Source of the DNA: Sulfurimonas sp.
Lineage (GTDB): Bacteria; Campylobacterota; Campylobacteria; Campylobacterales; Sulfurimonadaceae
Direction of reading: 5' to 3'
Assembly (NCBI GenBank): GCA_030673275.1
Contig: DAOVJL010000002.1
Location: forward strand, 1 to 20,528
DNA length: 20,528 nucleotides
The translations under genes and the position numbers were made by a program. Numbering within the stretch: position 1 is the stretch's first letter; each line of letters opens with the position of its first letter. Shown piece by piece: positions 16,520 to 20,528 of this stretch. The notes under the pieces were generated by a model. The model did no database searches. It was given only the letters and a program-made list of their open reading frames with translations, and was not told the origin of the DNA.

Positions 16520-17275
16520 TTATAAAAATATTAAAATACTTTTTATAGTCGACTTGCTTAAATTAGTAACTTCAGCACCTAAAAATTTAAGTGTATCTTG
16601 AAGTGTAAAAATCATACCTGAGCTTATAACTTGAAAATTCATATTTGAGTGGTAGAGCAGTTGTTTTTTAGTATATTTGTCTAAATCTATCTTTTTATTG
16701 CCATTTATTTTCTTCAGTACTTCAATCTGCCATGGTCTCTGCCATGTAATAAAGAGATAATTGCTATCTATATCTTTTGCTGTTTGAATTTTGTACTGAA
16801 TTATCTGCATCATCTTATTCGCTTTTTGTAGCTTTTTAGTATCATACTGCATAGTTGTTATAGTATGACTTCTCTCAATAGCATATGCCCAGTAGAATAG
16901 CTTGTATATTCCCACTATCAGGTAATCATTTCTATTTGTTACATGCTTGGGACTAAATGCTATATTTAAATAATCTTTATATGTGGCATTTGTTTTGTTT
17001 TTTAGCAGTTTGAGAGTTAAATTATCAGTACTGTTTTTTATTTCATTTGTTATAGTTTTACTTGTTTTTTTTGAATAGTAATTTGGATTTCGTTTATTTA
17101 GTTTAATTTTATATTTGAGCAGTTCTTCTCTAAGTGTATCTACATGTGCGTTCACAGCAGAAGCACCATCTGTTTGAAAGATTGATTTAACAAAAGAGTA
17201 ATCCTCTTTAGTGCTGCATCCGGTAATGCCTAAAAGTAAAATCAATATAACAAGAGTTTTAGTAGTCTTTTTCAT
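16520..17275 (-). CDS. Putative lipoprotein of unknown function
   Basis: I do not recognise this protein. From ATG 17275 it is 251 aa with a clear lipoprotein signal peptide (KKTTKTLVILILLLGITGC, lipidation at Cys20). The mature part is lysine-rich and looks mostly helical, with a central hydrophobic stretch (YLIVGIYKLFYWAYAIER) and several tryptophans (WQRPWQIE). No cysteine remains after the lipid site and no catalytic motif is seen. In-frame ATGs at 17299 and 17293 lie upstream, but they would put charged residues ahead of the signal peptide; 17275 is preferred although its ribosome site is weak. The gene is convergent with the response regulator (19-bp gap) and lies on the strand of the small secreted protein upstream. 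Confidence 0.7.
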   Translation of the reverse strand: MKKTTKTLVILILLLGITGCSTKEDYSFVKSIFQTDGASAVNAHVDTLREELLKYKIKLNKRNPNYYSKKTSKTITNEIKNSTDNLTLKLLKNKTNATYKDYLNIAFSPKHVTNRNDYLIVGIYKLFYWAYAIERSHTITTMQYDTKKLQKANKMMQIIQYKIQTAKDIDSNYLFITWQRPWQIEVLKKINGNKKIDLDKYTKKQLLYHSNMNFQVISSGMIFTLQDTLKFLGAEVTNLSKSTIKSILIFL

Positions 17276-17354
17276 TGTATCTGAGCATTCCATAAACATA
17301 AATTTATTTACTTATGGCAATCTCAGAGCAATACCCGTACCTTTTTATATGAAG

Positions 17355-17780
17355 TTAATCTCTTTTTTTAGTGCTGTTAAATACGTCAATTATCTCCATT
17401 GTAGCTTGATGAAGTCTAATCAGTCTGTTATCTACTTCTATAGTTACTTCACCTCTTACATTAAGACCTTCAACTACTCTTCCATGTCTATATACTTCTC
17501 TATCTAAAGTATGTCCCTTAATGAGTTTCTTCTGCCAGCCAGGAGGTAGCTGACCAGTTCTTTCAAGTTTCTTTTGCATACCCTTATTTAGAGATTTATA
17601 TTTTTGTTTTTTGTCTCTGTTATATTTTCTGTCTCCATCTCTATCTCTATCATAGTTTCTCTCTTGTTTATATGACCTAGAATCTTCATCATCACTATAT
17701 CCGTCTCTGTCTTTTTTTGCAGACAGCGGGCTTATAAGTAAACCGAGCCCAATAAGCAATGCTAAACTTTTTAATCTCAT
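17355..17780 (-). CDS. Small secreted RcnB/CigR-like protein
   Basis: Exported protein of 141 aa. Residues 1-21 are a signal peptide ending at LSA. Next comes a highly charged, low-complexity Asp/Arg/Lys/Tyr stretch (22-65) with DRDRDGDRKYNRDKK. The C-terminal part has LPPGWQKKLIKGHTLDREVYR and then a segment with IEVDNRLIRLHQATMEIIDVF. The LPPGWQKKLxxG motif is seen in RcnB/CigR-like periplasmic proteins; RcnB acts in nickel/cobalt homeostasis and CigR in Salmonella pathogenicity, but neither function should be transferred. GGAG (complement of 17788-17791) is 7 nt ahead of the ATG. The 55-bp gap to the downstream lipoprotein gene holds no clear hairpin. Confidence 0.7.
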   Translation of the reverse strand: MRLKSLALLIGLGLLISPLSAKKDRDGYSDDEDSRSYKQERNYDRDRDGDRKYNRDKKQKYKSLNKGMQKKLERTGQLPPGWQKKLIKGHTLDREVYRHGRVVEGLNVRGEVTIEVDNRLIRLHQATMEIIDVFNSTKKRD

Positions 17781-17821
17781 TTTAATGCTCCTGTATAAAA
17801 TATTTATTAAACAATACTATA

Positions 17822-18076
17822 CTATTTTTGCTTATTTGTAACTTTATATATAAAGCTGAAAATTTCTGCTACGGCTTTGTAGAGTGCTTCAGGAACTTCC
17901 TTATCTATCTCCACTTTTGATAACAGTTCAATTAGGTCTTCATCTTTTTTAATTGGAAGATTATGAAGTTCGGCAATTTTGATAATATTTTCGGCACTTT
18001 GACCTTGTCCTTTTGCTAAGAGACGAGGTGCTGATTCTTTTGATGAATCATATCTTAATGCGGCAGCTTTTTTCAT
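17822..18076 (-). CDS. flhX: FlhX, stand-alone FlhB C-terminal domain homologue
   Basis: 84-aa protein matching only the cytoplasmic C-terminal part of FlhB, the substrate-specificity switch of flagellar export. It begins just after where the NPTH autocleavage site of full FlhB would be: AAALRYDSSKESAPRLLAKG (4-23), then AENIIKIAELHNLPIKKDEDLIELL and VPEALYKAVAEIFSFIYKV. It equals the C-terminal FlhB fragment left after cleavage. In Helicobacter and Campylobacter such FlhX proteins can partly replace that fragment, which supports the call. Its ATG overlaps the end of the fliK-like gene by 4 bp, so the two are translationally coupled. It is not a broken flhB: the start and frame are clean. Confidence 0.88.
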   Translation of the reverse strand: MKKAAALRYDSSKESAPRLLAKGQGQSAENIIKIAELHNLPIKKDEDLIELLSKVEIDKEVPEALYKAVAEIFSFIYKVTNKQK

Positions 18077-19677
18077 ACTTTTACCTCGAAGCCCATACCT
18101 AAATCTCTTATATCGTTATCGTAAGTTATGGTACTGTTTTTGGTATTAAAAAATCGTATTTCTCTTGGAGTTATCTGTATATCTATCAAAGCTTTACGAA
18201 GAGAGGGAATATTTTCTTTTATAATAGTTTTAAACTCGTCATTATCAGAATTTATATGTATGTTAAGTTGATTTTTTTCATAAATAATAAGTCTTAGTTT
18301 TAACTCTCCATACTCTTTTAGTTTCAGATCAATATCACAGTAAAATTTATCGTTTTGAGCTTTTTTTATAGTGATGTTTCCCTCTTGCATATCTTCCCAA
18401 TTAAAGGGTATATATAGCGATGATGAGTTTGATAAATGTGAAACAAGCTGATAGTAGTCTATCTGAAGTGAGAGCTTATCCATCTGCTTTGCTGCTTCAA
18501 CATGAGAAGGTATTGTAGATTTTGACATCTCATCACTGGTTTTATGAAGTACAGCTTTTAAATCATTTGATAAAAGCTCCTTTATACTCTGCTCGTTAGA
18601 GAGTTTATGTGGACTCTTTAGTAGTGTTAATTCATTCACTATTGCTTTTACAGGTTTAGAAAAAAGTGAGTCTGAATTTTGTATGGAACTCTTTATATTT
18701 TCAATAATATTTTTTATCTCAGTAGGAATTTTTTTATCCACTACTATTTGTTCAAGCACTGCTTTTGGCGGAAGTTGGCTTTGCTTGATAGATTTAAGGG
18801 ATTGAAAGATTTTATTTAAAGCATCTAAAAAACCTTTTGACTCTTTCGTAAAACTGGTTTGTAAAGTTTGAGTAACCTGCTTCAGCGAGTCTTGAAGCAT
18901 AAGCAGTGTAAAGTTCTCTTTTTCCAAGTTTTTTGGTTGAAGTATATGCTCAAGTTTAGTTAATTTTGCTTCGAACTCTTTTGTAGTTATAGGATTTGCT
19001 CTTTTTAGTTCAGTTGTAAATTTATCTACAATGTTTTGCACTCTTTTAGCTATACTCTCCAGCACTTTATGGTTCTCTTTGATATGTGTCACTTTGTTGT
19101 TTGAAAGCTCTTTAAGAGACTCAGAAGATAGAAGTTCTTTTACCTGAGTTGCTAAGACCTTTGCAGTAGGAAGTTTACTCTTTGTCAGGAGTGTTGACAG
19201 CTCATTTAAAAGGTTTTTTAGTTTAATCTGAGGATTTTGCACATTTTTTAGTTTTGACTCTAAAAACACACCTGAATTTTCAATAGTAGATTTTATATTT
19301 GTATTTTTTAGCTCTTTTATATCCGGTAGAAATTTTTGAATAAGTTTAAGGGTTGGCTCTAAATTTTTATCTGATTTTAGATTGCTAAGCAGATTTTTTA
19401 TATTTTCATTGACGCTTCCCAGCTCTTTTAGAGTAGGATTGTTTTTCACAAGTTCCAGCAGCATTTTATCAGCGCCAGAGTTTTGTGAACTCTCCTTTAG
19501 AAGTGAGTTCATAATTGATTTTAAATCTTTACCTGTAGTAATAAGTTCCAACTCTTTAGGTGAGGCATTTTTTAAAACTTCTGCTAAAGCTTTGTTTGTA
19601 TTTGGCAATATGATACTGAATTTTTTATCTGCTGAAATACTAATCATTTTCAAGTATATCATAAATATTTTCTGCAT
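18073..19677 (-). CDS. FliK-like flagellar hook-length control protein
   Basis: Large, lysine- and leucine-rich protein of up to 534 aa. Residues 20-410 are a long helical region without cysteines, suited to a ruler. The C-terminal part (about 421-515) looks like the FliK/Flg_hook domain: ITIKKAQNDKFYCDIDLKLK, then GELKLRLIIYEKNQLNIHINS and a helix KTIIKENIPSLRKAL. FliK C-terminal domains bind the FlhB cytoplasmic domain to switch export, and the next gene encodes exactly that domain (flhX, 4-bp overlap). It may be a paralogue of the canonical fliK, which is not in the window. Starts at 19677, 19662 or 19647 are all possible; none has a good ribosome site, and 19647 (MISISADKKF) looks the most natural N-terminus. 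Confidence 0.65.
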   Translation of the reverse strand: MQKIFMIYLKMISISADKKFSIILPNTNKALAEVLKNASPKELELITTGKDLKSIMNSLLKESSQNSGADKMLLELVKNNPTLKELGSVNENIKNLLSNLKSDKNLEPTLKLIQKFLPDIKELKNTNIKSTIENSGVFLESKLKNVQNPQIKLKNLLNELSTLLTKSKLPTAKVLATQVKELLSSESLKELSNNKVTHIKENHKVLESIAKRVQNIVDKFTTELKRANPITTKEFEAKLTKLEHILQPKNLEKENFTLLMLQDSLKQVTQTLQTSFTKESKGFLDALNKIFQSLKSIKQSQLPPKAVLEQIVVDKKIPTEIKNIIENIKSSIQNSDSLFSKPVKAIVNELTLLKSPHKLSNEQSIKELLSNDLKAVLHKTSDEMSKSTIPSHVEAAKQMDKLSLQIDYYQLVSHLSNSSSLYIPFNWEDMQEGNITIKKAQNDKFYCDIDLKLKEYGELKLRLIIYEKNQLNIHINSDNDEFKTIIKENIPSLRKALIDIQITPREIRFFNTKNSTITYDNDIRDLGMGFEVKV

Positions 19678-19717
19678 GTAGGAATATTAAATGCTAGTAA
19701 TCTCTTACCAAATTAAA

Positions 19718-19722
19718 AAGGA
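19718..19722 (+). promoter_or_regulatory. Ribosome-binding site of the calcium-loop gene
   Basis: AAGGA at 19718-19722 is 6 nt ahead of ATG 19729 and decides the start. The 51-bp divergent gap must also hold promoters for both directions; I see no convincing -35/-10 pair there and no sigma-54 or sigma-28 match. Confidence 0.65.
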
Positions 19723-19728
19723 TCAATT

Positions 19729-20528
19729 ATGAGGATAGAAAATTATGCATTAGATTTGCAGGCAAAACATCTTGAGACTACTAGTGTTAGTATGAGTTTT
19801 ATTGATGAGCTACATGCCCAAAACTCTAAAAAAAGCGAAACAATTGAGTCCGTAAAGGATGAACTTGAGTTTGTAAAAAGGCTTCAGTATGAGCTAGTAA
19901 ATGAACTGCTCTCAAGATTACAACCTGCGACATGTAGGTGTTTGCCTAAAGATTTTAATAAAAGAGAATTTTCTCCACAAGATCAGCCTGAGTTTGCAAC
20001 AAGAACTTTAAGTATTACAAAAGAGTATACAAGATCAGAGTCTTTGGATGTAAGTATGAGCGGATGTATTCAAACAGCTAATCAGAAAATATACTTAGAT
20101 ATAAATCTTTCTTTTTCATCTTCATTTACTCAAACTAACAGCATTGACAAAACAATTTTTTATGACCCATTGATTCTAAGTTTTAATGGAGAGTTGCCAA
20201 ATCTTGACACTCAAACATTTGATTTTGATATAGATATGGATGGGGAGAGTGATCAGATTTCTATGCTTAAACAAGGAAGCGGCTTTTTAGCACTCGATAA
20301 AAATAATAATGGCTGTATTGATGATGGCTATGAACTGTTTGGTACACAAAATGGCAATGGATTTATAGATTTAAAGAGATATGATAATGATGCTAATGGT
20401 TGGATTGACGAAAATGATTCTATCTTTGACTCACTTCGCATTTGGAATAAAACAAAAGATGAAGATACCCTTGTAGCCATTGGTGAAGTTGGTATAGGGG
20501 CAATATACCTTGGATATGCAGAGGGTGA
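19729..20528 (+). CDS. Protein with EF-hand-like calcium-binding loops, 3' end outside the window
   Basis: The frame is open from ATG 19729 to the window end (266 codons). There is no signal peptide or membrane segment. The N-terminus (RIENYALDLQAKHLETTSVS) resembles short bacterial proteins that begin with a similar amphipathic stretch. From residue 145 the sequence follows a pattern common in VCBS/RTX-type surface proteins: YDPLILSFNG, an acidic loop Asp167-x-Asp169-x-Asp171-Gly-x-x-Asp175, GSGFLALDKNNNGCIDDGYE with a loop at Asp190 to Asp199, ELFGTQNGNGFIDL, and a loop at Asp219 to Glu228 followed by FDSLRIWN and VGIGAIYL. These DxDxDG-type loops should bind calcium. It is divergent from the fliK-like gene. 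Role, secretion route and full length are unknown. Confidence 0.75.
   Translation, partial: MRIENYALDLQAKHLETTSVSMSFIDELHAQNSKKSETIESVKDELEFVKRLQYELVNELLSRLQPATCRCLPKDFNKREFSPQDQPEFATRTLSITKEYTRSESLDVSMSGCIQTANQKIYLDINLSFSSSFTQTNSIDKTIFYDPLILSFNGELPNLDTQTFDFDIDMDGESDQISMLKQGSGFLALDKNNNGCIDDGYELFGTQNGNGFIDLKRYDNDANGWIDENDSIFDSLRIWNKTKDEDTLVAIGEVGIGAIYLGYAEG

Noticed and set aside
16501..16540. Terminator hairpin between the response regulator and the convergent lipoprotein gene
   Set aside because: The AT-only stretch gives at most a five-pair A-T stem before mismatches, and a GC stem is absent.
17211..17507. Plus-strand open frame of 98 codons across the lipoprotein/RcnB-like junction
   Set aside because: It is antisense to the signal peptide of one gene and the C-terminus of the other, both well supported, and its product shows no domain or ribosome site. 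The plus-strand frames at 4498-4707 and 19382-19681 fail in the same way.
17822..18076. Truncated flhB pseudogene
   Set aside because: It has a clean start, is coupled to the gene before it, and matches the known stand-alone FlhX form, with no upstream remnant of the FlhB membrane domain.
19678..19728. Sigma-54 promoter for the fliK-like gene (TTGG about 10 bp ahead of a TAC/GC region on the minus strand)
   Set aside because: The GG-N10-GC spacing fails: the dinucleotide at the -12 position is CT, and the surrounding bases do not fit.
1..20528. tRNA, rRNA, CRISPR arrays or insertion-sequence ends
   Set aside because: The gaps are too short and none shows a cloverleaf, spaced direct repeats or terminal inverted repeats with a transposase.

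Overview
The window is a low-GC, tightly packed bacterial chromosome segment, most likely from a Campylobacterota (epsilonproteobacterial) organism of the Sulfurimonas type. This is inferred from protein content and not from any search: a stand-alone FlhB C-terminal homologue (FlhX) paired with a FliK-like protein, a PAS histidine kinase with an HQWRQP phosphorylation box and an aerotaxis-like NIVRHPD PAS motif, a PilT ATPase, very short intergenic gaps and frequent TTG/GTG starts. No tRNA, rRNA, insertion sequence, phage module or CRISPR array is visible, and no gap between genes exceeds about 130 bp.

Layout. 1-3194 (+): 3' part of argD, then a TolC-like outer-membrane protein whose signal peptide is encoded inside the end of argD, then a MidA-type methyltransferase, all overlapping. 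3254-4694 (-): gatC followed by pilT, the latter with its own candidate promoter. 4820-7721 (+): a YfgM-like membrane protein, a BamB-like beta-propeller lipoprotein, a tyrosine recombinase and an HD-domain protein. 7852-9081 (+): a NosL-like membrane protein and a cysteine-motif DsbD/TauE-type membrane protein, probably linked to copper handling. 9130-16500 (+): a five-gene run of HDOD protein, DNA polymerase I, a membrane GGDEF/EAL protein, a PAS histidine kinase and an OmpR-type response regulator, with gaps of 16 bp or less or direct overlaps, behind a clear TATAAT box. 16520-19677 (-): a lipoprotein of unknown function, a small secreted RcnB/CigR-like protein, flhX and a fliK-like gene. 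19729-end (+): the start of a protein with EF-hand-like calcium loops, divergent from the fliK-like gene.

Most genes are housekeeping or core signalling. The points most worth a second look are the NosL-like/membrane protein pair, the YfgM/BamB-like pair, the fliK-like/flhX pair with its divergent calcium-loop neighbour, the GADEF variant in the c-di-GMP enzyme, and the 44-bp argD/tolC overlap. I did not find a clearly new defence or mobile system here.
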